Shown: positions 1 through 6,746, counted from the stretch's first letter. The stretch: 16,699 nt of DNA from an uncultured Cellvibrio sp. (GCA_946886255.1 CAMPIG010000054.1:1-16699), one strand, 5' to 3'. A program made the numbers and translations. Notes: a model not told the origin generated them from the letters alone.

Positions 1-246
1 CGCTGGTTACTGGGCCGCACCTGGGGCGACAACAATCACGATTTGAAGATGGAGCAGGACCTGGTGGATATTCTGGGGGACTCCCTGAGCGCGCGCGGAC
101 ATATGATCAAACCGGTCCCTGCGCACAGTGAATTAATGGGCCACGCCGGTGCCGTGGTCCACACCGTCGACGGCCGGGTTGCCGCTGCCAGCGATCCGCG
201 CAGCAATGGCGCCGGGTTGGTAGGTGTGGTCGGAGTCGCTGGATGA
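1..246 (+). CDS. Gamma-glutamyltransferase-family protein, C-terminal fragment (HpxW-like)
   Basis: The reading frame is open from the first base of the window, so this is the last 81 residues of a longer protein. The tail carries RWLLGRTWGD and then the PxHSELMGHAGAVV and SDPRSNGAG stretches, which match the end of the small subunit of the Ntn-hydrolase gamma-glutamyltransferase family. In Klebsiella a member of this family, HpxW, is an oxamate amidohydrolase in purine catabolism. The neighbours here (ureidoglycine aminotransferase, allantoate amidohydrolase) make that role more likely than glutathione breakdown, but this is inference from context. The catalytic Thr lies outside the window. 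The stop codon overlaps the next start by 4 nt (ATGA at 243-246), suggesting translational coupling with the permease gene. Confidence is good for the family and moderate for the HpxW role. Confidence 0.75.
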   Translation, partial: RWLLGRTWGDNNHDLKMEQDLVDILGDSLSARGHMIKPVPAHSELMGHAGAVVHTVDGRVAAASDPRSNGAGLVGVVGVAG

Positions 247-1067
247 GTGAATTTTTATGGGAGTGGCTGCCCCTGATACTCGCCATGCTTGCCACCGGTG
301 CCGGTGCGGGTATCCTGGCCGGGTTACTCGGCGTGGGCGGCGGTATTGTCATCGTCCCGGTCCTTTATTTTGTGTTGCAGACCCTGGGCATCAGCCCCGC
401 CAGCGCCATCCTGATCGCCACGGGTACCTCATTGTTGGTGATTGTGCCCACCAGTATTTCATCGGTGCGCGCACACCATAAGCGCGGCAATGTGGATTGG
501 GTGTTACTGAAAGGCTGGTGGCCATTTATGGTGATTGGCGTGATCTGTGGCAGCACCGTCGCCTTGCGTGTAAACGGCGAGATCGTCAGCGGCGTGTTCG
601 GCGTGGTAGCGGTGCTGGTGGCGGCCAATATGCTGTTTCGCGCCAAGGCCGCACCCATCGCGCAACAACTGCCGGGCATGGCCGGGCAGGGTGTGATGGC
701 CGGCAGTGTGGGGTTTTTCTCGGTGATGATGGGCGTGGGCGGTGGCACCCTGGGCGTTCCGCTACTGACCTCCTGTAATTATCCGTCCCATCGTGCGGTG
801 GGCACGGCATCCTTCTTCGGGTTATTGATCTCCATTCCTGGCGCCGTCGCCATGCTTCTGGCCCACACTCCGGCGGATGCGCCGGAAGGCATGATCGGCA
901 TGGTCAACCTGCCGGGCTTTGCACTGATTGTTCCCCTGACCGTTTTACTCGCACCGGTGGGCGCCTGGTTGGGCTCAAAGCTGGATGCGGTGATGTTAAA
1001 AAGAGTATTCGCCATTTTTCTCTGCATTAGCGGCGGTCGCATGTTGATGCAGCTTTTTGGAGTGTGA
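243..1067 (+). CDS. TauE/SafE-family membrane permease
   Basis: This 274-residue inner-membrane protein belongs to the sulfite exporter TauE/SafE family (about eight membrane segments). It has the family's two-fold repeat with glycine signatures: GLLGVGGGIVIVPVL near residues 27-41 and FFSVMMGVGGGTLGVPLL near residues 158-175. Charged loops such as RAHHKRGNVDW separate the hydrophobic stretches. Family members move small organic or sulfur anions (sulfite, sulfoacetate, taurine-related compounds), but substrate cannot be read from sequence. The gene is wedged between an HpxW-like gene (4-nt overlap) and a ureidoglycine aminotransferase gene (1-nt gap), so it is probably part of the same operon. 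Inference: it may carry an anion of the purine or ureide pathway, for example oxalate, oxamate or a ureide. Confidence 0.88.
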   Translation: MSEFLWEWLPLILAMLATGAGAGILAGLLGVGGGIVIVPVLYFVLQTLGISPASAILIATGTSLLVIVPTSISSVRAHHKRGNVDWVLLKGWWPFMVIGVICGSTVALRVNGEIVSGVFGVVAVLVAANMLFRAKAAPIAQQLPGMAGQGVMAGSVGFFSVMMGVGGGTLGVPLLTSCNYPSHRAVGTASFFGLLISIPGAVAMLLAHTPADAPEGMIGMVNLPGFALIVPLTVLLAPVGAWLGSKLDAVMLKRVFAIFLCISGGRMLMQLFGV

Positions 1068-1068
1068 C

Positions 1069-2325
1069 ATGTCCGACCGTTTTCAACCTGCTGCCACTTT
1101 ATTAACGCCCTTTTCGCCACCGCCACGACTCTTGATGGGCCCAGGCCCCATCACCGTTGACCCGCGCGTACTGCGTGCCATGTCCGCGCAATTGGTTGGC
1201 CAATACGACCCGTCCATGACGCAATGCATGAACGACACCATGGCGTTGTATCGCAGCGTGTTCAAAACCAAAAACCAATGGACGCTACTCATCGACGGCA
1301 CGTCACGTGCGGGTATTGAAGCTGTATTAATTTCACTACTCGAACCCGGCGACAAAGTGTTGGTGCCTATCTTCGGTCGCTTCGGCCACTTGCTATGTGA
1401 AATTGCCGAACGTTGCGGCGCACAGGTACATCGCATCGAAAAAGCCTGGGGCGAGGTTTTTTCAGCAGAAGAAATTGAAGACGCTATCAAAAAGGTACAG
1501 CCAAAACTATTGGCCGTCGTGCAAGGCGACACCTCCACCACCATGCTGCAACCGCTGCAACACCTCGGCGAGATTTGCGAGCGTTACGGCGTTTTATTTT
1601 ACTCAGACGCCACCGCTTCCATCGGCGGTAACCCATTCCTCACCGACGACTGGAAACTCGACGCCGTCTCCGTTGGCCTGCAAAAATGTTTATGCGGCCC
1701 CTCCGGCAGCGCTCCTATAACCTTAAGCGACAAGGCCGTAAAAACCATCCGCAAACGCCGCCACATTGAAGCCGGCATTCGCAACGAACACCACAAAGAC
1801 GGCAGCGGTTTACGCATCGCCTCCAACTATTTTGACCTGGGCATGATCATGGACTACTGGGGCGAAGAACGCCTCAACCACCACACCGAAGCCACCACCA
1901 TGCTATACGGCGCCCGCGAATGCGCACGCATTCTATTGGAAGAAGGCGTCGACAACGCCATCGAACGCCACCGCATCCACGGCCGCGCCATGACCGAAGG
2001 CCTGGCAGCGATGAACCTGAAGCTCTTCGGCGATCAGTCACACAAAATGCACAACGTGGTCGGCGTTTATATTCCGGATGGTGTGGCGGGCGAAGCAGTG
2101 CGTGGCTCGATGTTGAATGATTTCGGTATTGAGATTGGTACGTCGTTTGGTCCTTTGCATGGGAAAATCTGGCGCGTGGGGACGATGGGTTATAACGCGC
2201 GAAAGAATGCGGTGTTGCAGACATTGGTGGCGTTGGAGGCGGTGTTGCGGCGGCAGGGGCATGGGATGACGGCGAATGCCGGTGTGGATCGGGCGTTGGA
2301 TATTTATTCTGAAGAAAGGCTTTAA
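1069..2325 (+). CDS. pucG: (S)-ureidoglycine-glyoxylate aminotransferase (PucG/HpxJ type)
   Basis: This is a class V PLP-dependent aminotransferase of the alanine-glyoxylate aminotransferase family, 418 residues, close to B. subtilis PucG in length as I recall it. The PLP lysine is K206 in SVGLQKCLCGPSGSAP. Two features point to the ureidoglycine subfamily: GQYDP near residue 44 where AGT enzymes have a GH motif, and the SNYFDLGMIMDYWGEERLNH segment near residue 252. The reaction would be ureidoglycine plus glyoxylate to oxalurate plus glycine. I chose the ATG at 1069, not the in-frame TTG at 1057, because TGGAG at 1058-1062 is well spaced for 1069. The upstream gene stops 1 nt before. Base use changes inside the gene: C-rich on this strand up to about 2040, G-rich afterwards. 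Serine-pyruvate or alanine-glyoxylate activity remains possible. Confidence 0.88.
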   Translation: MSDRFQPAATLLTPFSPPPRLLMGPGPITVDPRVLRAMSAQLVGQYDPSMTQCMNDTMALYRSVFKTKNQWTLLIDGTSRAGIEAVLISLLEPGDKVLVPIFGRFGHLLCEIAERCGAQVHRIEKAWGEVFSAEEIEDAIKKVQPKLLAVVQGDTSTTMLQPLQHLGEICERYGVLFYSDATASIGGNPFLTDDWKLDAVSVGLQKCLCGPSGSAPITLSDKAVKTIRKRRHIEAGIRNEHHKDGSGLRIASNYFDLGMIMDYWGEERLNHHTEATTMLYGARECARILLEEGVDNAIERHRIHGRAMTEGLAAMNLKLFGDQSHKMHNVVGVYIPDGVAGEAVRGSMLNDFGIEIGTSFGPLHGKIWRVGTMGYNARKNAVLQTLVALEAVLRRQGHGMTANAGVDRALDIYSEERL

Positions 2326-2367
2326 CGCTTTGCTTTTTTCTGTCTCGCTTACAGCGGAATAGCTTAG

Positions 2368-2473
2368 AGGGAGTTCGGTGTTTGTTATTGCGACCATCAG
2401 CGGCACGGATGCCGCTGCTGAGCCTACAAGGACGTATTCACGGCGTGTCGCAATAACAAATGCCGAACTCCCT
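2368..2473 (+). repeat. 106-nt palindromic element, copy 1
   Basis: A 26-nt left arm (2368-2393) pairs with a 26-nt right arm (2448-2473): 24 Watson-Crick pairs plus two adjacent G-U pairs. Between them lies a 54-nt core (2394-2447). The core has a perfect 8-bp hairpin with CGGA loop (2398-2417) and then the conserved run GAGCCTACA, GGACGTATT, ACGGCGTG (2420-2447). It lies 42 nt after the pucG stop codon. The element has no coding potential I can see. I do not recognise a named family; related GAGCnTACA palindromes may exist in other gammaproteobacteria. Confidence 0.85.
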
Positions 2474-2490
2474 AACACACTAACTAAGAA

Positions 2491-2534
2491 ATGCGAATCC
2501 GTTTTTTTATATGTGCTGAAATTTTACTTCGCAT
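2491..2534. repeat. Short inverted repeat between two element copies
   Basis: ATGCGAA at 2491-2497 is matched by its reverse complement TTCGCAT at 2528-2534, enclosing a T-rich loop. It sits in the 64-nt spacer between the two oppositely oriented 106-nt elements, so the whole of 2368-2643 is a nested palindrome. Seven base pairs alone could be chance. Confidence 0.4.
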
Positions 2535-2537
2535 GAA

Positions 2538-2643
2538 CATGAATTCGATACTTACCATGGTGACACGCCGTAAATACTTCCCTGTAGGCTCAGCAGCGAC
2601 ATCCGTGTCGCTGATGGTCACCATGGTAAGCACCGAACTCATG
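2538..2643 (-). repeat. 106-nt palindromic element, copy 2 (inverted)
   Basis: This is the same 26-54-26 layout as copy 1 but in the opposite orientation. The arms are 2538-2563 and 2618-2643, with 23 Watson-Crick pairs; the other three positions are G-U when read on the minus strand and A-C when read on the plus strand. The core is 2564-2617. Its internal hairpin differs from copy 1 by a compensated pair (GGCA/TGCC becomes GACA/TGTC). Arms share an outer GAGTTCGGTG with copy 1 but the inner part differs. The element ends 11 nt before the GGAG ribosome binding site of the deaminase gene, so it could affect its translation or transcription. Confidence 0.85.
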
Positions 2644-2666
2644 TCGGCAAGAATGGAGTGTTTAGA

Positions 2667-3731
2667 ATGAATCTGAAAAATTTAAGTGCAGACTTTGAAT
2701 GTGTGGGCAGGTTGGAAGAAATTGCTTCCAAAGAATTTTTGGCAAGTATGCCTAAAGCAGAACTGCATATGCATATTGATGGAGCACTCTCACCAGCCAT
2801 GATGTTCGCGCTGGGTGAACGGAATCAAGTCAAATTACCATATAAATCCGTCGCAGAAATTGAAGCCGCCTATCAGTTTACTAACCTGCAAAGTTTTCTT
2901 GATTTGTTATATCAAGGCGCTTCGGTGCTTAAGCACGAACAGGATTATTATGATCTGACGCGGGATTATTTTGCCAAATGCAAAGAAGACAATGTTGTTC
3001 ATACCGAACTGTCGTTTGATCCACAAACCCACACCGAGCGGGGTATTGCTTTCGATACAGTGATTAGCGGGATTTTGCGGGCGATGGAGGATGCGCGGAA
3101 GGAGTGGGGGATCAGCTCTAAATTAGTGATGGATTTTCTGCGGCATTTAAGTGCAGAGAATGCGATGCAGACGCTGGAGCAGGCGTTGCCGTGGAAGGAT
3201 AAGATTATTGCGGTGGGGCTGGATAGTTCTGAGCTAGGGCATCCGCCGAGTAAGTTTACTGAGGTGTTTGCCCGTGCGCGGGAGGAGGGGTTTCGGGTGG
3301 TGGCCCATGCGGGTGAGGAGGGGCCGCCAGCGTATATCTGGGAGGCGATTAATTTACTGAAGGTTGATCGCATTGACCATGGTGTGCGTTCGGATGAGGA
3401 TCCTGAATTGATGGAGTACCTGCGTGAGACGCAGATTCCGTTGACGGTGTGTCCACTGTCTAACGTGCGTTTGTGCGTGTACGACAAGATGCAGGATCAC
3501 AACTTATTTACCTTGATGGATGCCGGGTTGCGGGTGATGGTGAATTCGGATGATCCTACTTATTTTGGCGGTTATCTGAATGACAATTTTTTTGCGTTGG
3601 CCGATGCGTTTCCGATGACCCGCGCTCAGGCATTGCAGTTGGCTCATAACAGTTTTACGGCCAGTTTTATCAGTGATGCAGAAAAAATGGAATTTGTTCG
3701 GCGGCTTACCGAATACGCTGCAACGCATTAG
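2667..3731 (+). CDS. Adenosine deaminase-family protein, probably adenine deaminase
   Basis: This cytosolic, zinc-dependent purine deaminase (354 residues) belongs to the amidohydrolase superfamily. Visible metal and catalytic residues are H34 and H36 ([10 protein letters not shown]), H214 with the proton-shuttle E217 (HAGEEGPP), H238 (IDHGVR) and D295-D296 (NSDDP). The segments [34 protein letters not shown] and [17 protein letters not shown] resemble the group that includes Pseudomonas adenine deaminase (PA0148-like) and fungal Aah1, rather than classical adenosine deaminase. Adenine to hypoxanthine is therefore the preferred reaction, though annotation as adenosine deaminase is common. The ATG at 2667 was chosen over the GTG at 2658 because GGAG (2655-2658) lies 8 nt upstream. 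Gene position before an allantoate hydrolase fits feeding purine rings into catabolism. Confidence 0.87.
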   Translation: MNLKNLSADFECVGRLEEIASKEFLASMPKAELHMHIDGALSPAMMFALGERNQVKLPYKSVAEIEAAYQFTNLQSFLDLLYQGASVLKHEQDYYDLTRDYFAKCKEDNVVHTELSFDPQTHTERGIAFDTVISGILRAMEDARKEWGISSKLVMDFLRHLSAENAMQTLEQALPWKDKIIAVGLDSSELGHPPSKFTEVFARAREEGFRVVAHAGEEGPPAYIWEAINLLKVDRIDHGVRSDEDPELMEYLRETQIPLTVCPLSNVRLCVYDKMQDHNLFTLMDAGLRVMVNSDDPTYFGGYLNDNFFALADAFPMTRAQALQLAHNSFTASFISDAEKMEFVRRLTEYAATH

Positions 3732-3777
3732 TGCAACAACAATGATTTACTTTTCACGTTTAACAACGAGTTAATCC

Positions 3778-5019
3778 ATGCTTGATATCAATATTCTTGC
3801 CGCGCGGGTGATGAACTGGTGCGATCAATTAGCCGCGATCAGTGCGAGCCCCGATGGCATCAGTCGTTTTTATTTGACGCCGGAACATCGCCGTTGCAAT
3901 GAACAAGTAGCAGAATGGATGGTGCAGGCGGGCATGACAACCTGGACGGATGCGGCAGGTAATTTGCTCGGGCATTACGCCGGTGCAACGGAGGATGCCA
4001 AAATTTTACTGTTGGGCTCGCATCTGGATTCTATCCCCAACGCCGGTCGTTACGACGGTATCCTCGGTGTGTTGTTAGCGATTGCGGCTGTTGAGCAGTT
4101 GCATGCTGACAATATCAAATTGCCATTTGCCATCGAAGTGGTTGGATTCGGTGATGAAGAAGGTACGCGTTTTGGCAGCACGTTATTGGGCAGTCGTGCT
4201 TTGGCGGGCACCTGGAATCCGGCGTGGTGGTCGCTCACTGATCGCGACGGTATTTCGTTGGCAGATGCGTTCAAAGAATTTGGTTTACAACCGGAACACA
4301 TTGGTACAGCGGTATTAAAAAGTGCGGACTTACTCGCTTACCTTGAAGTGCATATTGAGCAGGGGCCGGTGTTGGAAGACACGGATCATGCGTTGGGAAT
4401 TGTTACCTCCATTGCCGGAGCGCGCCGTTTTTATATTGATGTGCAGGGCTACGTTGGCCATGCAGGAACTGTCCCGATGCATATGCGCAAAGACGCTTTG
4501 TTAGGTGCGGCATTGGGTGTGGAATTAATCGAGCGGTTCGCGCGTGAAAACGGTGTGGTGGCGACTGTCGGTCAAATTGAGGTGTGGCCCGGCGCAGTGA
4601 ATGTCATTCCCGGTCGGGCTCGTTTTTCGATTGATGTTCGCTCGGGTGATGATGATCTGCGCGATGAAACTCTCGCAAAAGTTCAGCAGGAATTTGCTGA
4701 TATTTGTAAAAATCGACAGCTCAGTTGTAACTGGACCGAAATTCACAACGCACCGGCCGTGTTGTGCGCTGACTGGATTCAGGATGTGCAGGCTCAGGTG
4801 TTGGAAGACATGAATCTCGAACCGGTGCAGCTGATGAGCGGCGCCGGTCACGACGCCATGGCCATGGCTGATATTGCCGACGTGGCCATGTATTTTGTTC
4901 GTTGCAAAGGCGGGGTCAGTCATCATCCGGATGAATCGGTGATGGTGGAAGACGTTGCACTTGCGCTTGATGCGCTCACCAACACCTTGTTAAAACTTGC
5001 TGCCAATCTGAATTTATAA
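3778..5019 (+). CDS. allC: Allantoate amidohydrolase (M20 hydantoinase/carbamoylase family)
   Basis: This is a 413-residue binuclear-metal amidohydrolase of the M20 hydantoinase/carbamoylase family, most like AllC/HpxK. It would hydrolyse allantoate to ureidoglycine with release of carbon dioxide and ammonia. Metal ligands visible are H82 (GSHLDS), D93 (RYDGILGV), E128 (GDEEGTRFG), H192 (VHIEQGPVLE) and H382 or H383 (GVSHHPDES). The dimerisation-domain motif GHAGTVPMHMRKDA and the MSGAGHDAMAMA motif are present and full length. It starts 46 nt after the deaminase stop. The product, ureidoglycine, is the substrate of the aminotransferase encoded at 1069-2325. Beta-ureidopropionase or N-carbamoyl amino acid hydrolase are related alternatives; the gene context favours allantoate. 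Confidence 0.88.
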   Translation: MLDINILAARVMNWCDQLAAISASPDGISRFYLTPEHRRCNEQVAEWMVQAGMTTWTDAAGNLLGHYAGATEDAKILLLGSHLDSIPNAGRYDGILGVLLAIAAVEQLHADNIKLPFAIEVVGFGDEEGTRFGSTLLGSRALAGTWNPAWWSLTDRDGISLADAFKEFGLQPEHIGTAVLKSADLLAYLEVHIEQGPVLEDTDHALGIVTSIAGARRFYIDVQGYVGHAGTVPMHMRKDALLGAALGVELIERFARENGVVATVGQIEVWPGAVNVIPGRARFSIDVRSGDDDLRDETLAKVQQEFADICKNRQLSCNWTEIHNAPAVLCADWIQDVQAQVLEDMNLEPVQLMSGAGHDAMAMADIADVAMYFVRCKGGVSHHPDESVMVEDVALALDALTNTLLKLAANLNL

Positions 5020-5044
5020 ACTGGATTTATATTTCACCGACGAA

Positions 5045-5127
5045 TGTCGGATTACGCTGCGCTAATCCGACCTACATGCTGGCACGCGCGCTGTTCGTAG
5101 GTCGGATTAGCGCAGCGTAATCCGACA
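5045..5127. repeat. REP pair, GTAG-headed, inverted (REPIN-like)
   Basis: Two copies of a 31-nt palindrome face each other: 5045-5075 on the minus strand and 5097-5127 on the plus strand, with a 21-nt spacer. Each starts with GTAG followed by GTCGGATTA, a GC-rich centre, and TAATCCGAC. The pair lies between convergent genes. The GTAG head and palindromic body are typical of REP sequences mobilised by RAYT (Y1 HUH) transposases. No such gene is in the window. Confidence 0.9.
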
Positions 5128-5199
5128 CCCAACCCAATCGAAGCAACGATTGTCATTAACAAAACCCAATCCCATCAAGGTAGTCCAATTCTGCCATGC

Positions 5200-5231
5200 A
5201 AAAAAAAGCCCCCGACAAGCGAGGGCTTTTT
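5200..5231 (-). terminator. Rho-independent terminator of the DAHP synthase gene
   Basis: AAAAAGCCC at 5203-5211 pairs with GGGCTTTTT at 5223-5231, around an 11-nt loop. On the minus strand the hairpin is followed by a run of T (complement of the A-run 5200-5207), and it starts about 16 nt past the stop codon of the gene at 5247. The flanking A and T runs let it work in both directions, so it could also stop transcription coming from the allantoate hydrolase gene. Confidence 0.88.
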
Positions 5232-5246
5232 CATCACATTAACCGA

Positions 5247-6323
5247 TCACACACTGGTACGCTTTTTCAACGCATCCTTGATAGTATCGCGCATCTTACG
5301 CACGGCTTTTTCGGTGGTTTCCCAGTCAATACACGCATCGGTAACCGATACACCATATTTCAGATCACACAAGTCCGCCGGAATGTTTTGATTACCCGCG
5401 CCGATATTACTCTCTACCATCAAACCGATAATTGACTGATTGCCTTCCAGGATCTGGTTGGCCACATTCTCCATCACCAGCGTCTGCAACTCGTGATTTT
5501 TATTGGAGTTAGCATGACTGCAATCCACCATGATGTTCGGCACCAACTTGGCCTTGGCCAACTCTTGCTCACACAGTGCAACACTCACCGAATCGTAATT
5601 CGGTTTGCCGTTACCGCCGCGCAATACCACATGACCGTAAGTGTTGCCCTTGGTGTGGATGATCGACACCTGGCCTTCCGTATTAATGCCCAGGAAACGG
5701 TGCGGTTTTGATACAGATTGCAGGGCGTTGATCGCCACTGTCAGCCCACCATCGGTACCGTTCTTGAAACCTACTGCCGACGACAGGCCACTGGCCATCT
5801 CACGGTGCGTCTGGGACTCCGTCGTCCGCGCACCGATAGCCGACCAGCTGATCAAATCCTGCAAGTACTGCGGCGAAATTGGGTCCAGCGCCTCGGTAGC
5901 GGTAGGCAAACCAATCTCGGCAATATCCAGCAACAACTTGCGGCCGATATGCAAACCTTCCTGAATCTTGAACGAATCATTCAGATACGGATCGTTGATC
6001 AAACCCTTCCAGCCCACAGTGGTACGGGGCTTTTCAAAATAGACGCGCATGACGATATAAATAGTATCGCTCACTTCCTCAGCGAGCTTTTGCAAACGTT
6101 GGGCATAATCTTTCGCCGCATCAACATCATGGATAGAGCAGGGGCCGATCACGACAAAAATACGGTGATCCTTGCGATCCAGAATATTGCGAACAGTAGC
6201 GCGGCCTTGGGTGACAACGGCACGGGCTTTGTCGGTCAAAGGGAGTTGCTGCTTGAGTGTAGCGGGCGAGATTAACAATTCCTGAGATACCACGTTGAGA
6301 TCGTCTACTTGTGCGTCTGTCAT
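5247..6323 (-). CDS. 3-deoxy-7-phosphoheptulonate (DAHP) synthase, type I
   Basis: This 358-residue enzyme condenses phosphoenolpyruvate with erythrose 4-phosphate, the first step of the shikimate pathway, in the cytosol. It is a full-length AroF/AroG/AroH-type (class I alpha) TIM barrel. Visible signatures are GPCSIHD with metal ligand C62, MRVYFEKPRTTVGWKGL, SAIGARTTESQTHREMASGL, GFKNGTDG, MVDCSHANS (metal His), GLMVESNI (metal Glu) and SVTDACIDW (metal Asp). The SWSAIGARTTESQTHREM stretch reads more like E. coli AroF (tyrosine-sensitive) than AroG, but which amino acid inhibits it cannot be settled by eye. It stands alone, convergent to the purine cluster, with its own terminator. A 14-nt AT palindrome lies about 120 nt upstream of the start codon. 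Confidence 0.96.
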   Translation of the reverse strand: MTDAQVDDLNVVSQELLISPATLKQQLPLTDKARAVVTQGRATVRNILDRKDHRIFVVIGPCSIHDVDAAKDYAQRLQKLAEEVSDTIYIVMRVYFEKPRTTVGWKGLINDPYLNDSFKIQEGLHIGRKLLLDIAEIGLPTATEALDPISPQYLQDLISWSAIGARTTESQTHREMASGLSSAVGFKNGTDGGLTVAINALQSVSKPHRFLGINTEGQVSIIHTKGNTYGHVVLRGGNGKPNYDSVSVALCEQELAKAKLVPNIMVDCSHANSNKNHELQTLVMENVANQILEGNQSIIGLMVESNIGAGNQNIPADLCDLKYGVSVTDACIDWETTEKAVRKMRDTIKDALKKRTSV

Positions 6324-6443
6324 TACATGCGTCCGTCGAAAAGGGTAAGTACGCGGCTATTCTACTGAAAAACTGGCGTTGATTGTGGATGTTTTTATCA
6401 ATGGAAGTCATAGTGTGTAGCAATTAAATCAAAATTGTTGATA

Positions 6444-6457
6444 GTAAAAATTTTTAC
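6444..6457. promoter_or_regulatory. AT-rich palindrome upstream of DAHP synthase
   Basis: GTAAAAATTTTTAC is a perfect 14-nt palindrome, 121 nt upstream of the DAHP synthase start codon. It resembles a TyrR box (TGTAAA and TTTACA half-sites) but the half-sites are 4 rather than 6 nt apart. It could be an operator or just an AT-rich promoter element. Confidence 0.25.
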
Positions 6458-6518
6458 AATACATGGCTTTTCCCCACTCTTTTAGAAAAAATAACCCATT
6501 GCCTATTCGCTGGCAGAG

Positions 6519-6624
6519 AGGAATATCGGTAAGAGGGTCCGAGACCGTCGGAGGCATGGATGCCGACGTTGAGCCTACACGGACGTATTCACGGCGTGTC
6601 TCGGACCCTCTTACCGATATTCCT
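6519..6624 (+). repeat. 106-nt palindromic element, copy 3
   Basis: The arms 6519-6544 and 6599-6624 are perfectly complementary over all 26 nt. Apart from a TCGGT at arm positions 8-12 and the terminal GA, they differ from the arms of copies 1 and 2. The 54-nt core (6545-6598) keeps GAGCCTACA, GGACGTATT and ACGGCGTG; the 5' half of the core differs more but still folds as GGCA-TGGA-TGCC with flanking CGTC/GACG pairs. It sits between the divergent DAHP synthase and repeat-protein genes. Confidence 0.87.
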
Positions 6625-6746
6625 ACCTAACTAAAAGCACCAATTTTTTTCACTTTCCTGTCAACCGATTCGCCTCGACCCCGTTAATACCCCTGAAAGC
6701 GCGGAAAACCTCTCGCGCATCAAACGAAACCATCAGGAGAATCACC

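Larger units (their letters stand above)
6324..6746. other. Divergent intergenic region
   Basis: This 423-nt stretch separates the divergent DAHP synthase (-) and repeat-protein (+) genes, so promoters for both should lie here. I could not assign convincing -35/-10 boxes in either direction. It contains an AT palindrome (6444-6457) and the third 106-nt element (6519-6624). The 122 nt between that element and the ATG at 6747 contain a good AGGAGA ribosome binding site but no other clear structure. Confidence 0.6.

Noticed and set aside
1057..1071. TTG at 1057 as start of the aminotransferase
   Set aside because: It would consume the ribosome binding site TGGAG and overlap the permease gene; the ATG at 1069 is correctly spaced.
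1083..2224. Long antisense reading frames inside pucG (1083-1544 and 1874-2224, minus strand) as genes
   Set aside because: They lie opposite a full-length, well-conserved enzyme, have odd composition and no ribosome binding site; they are shadows of the coding strand.
2368..2643. The 106-nt elements as integron attC sites or gene cassettes
   Set aside because: attC sites have conserved ends of the GTTRRRY and RYYYAAC type with a variable centre. Here the centre is conserved and the arms vary, the end motifs are absent, and no integrase is seen.
6444..6461. True TyrR box upstream of DAHP synthase
   Set aside because: The consensus has 6 nt between the half-sites; this one has 4, and the site is centred far from any promoter I could identify.
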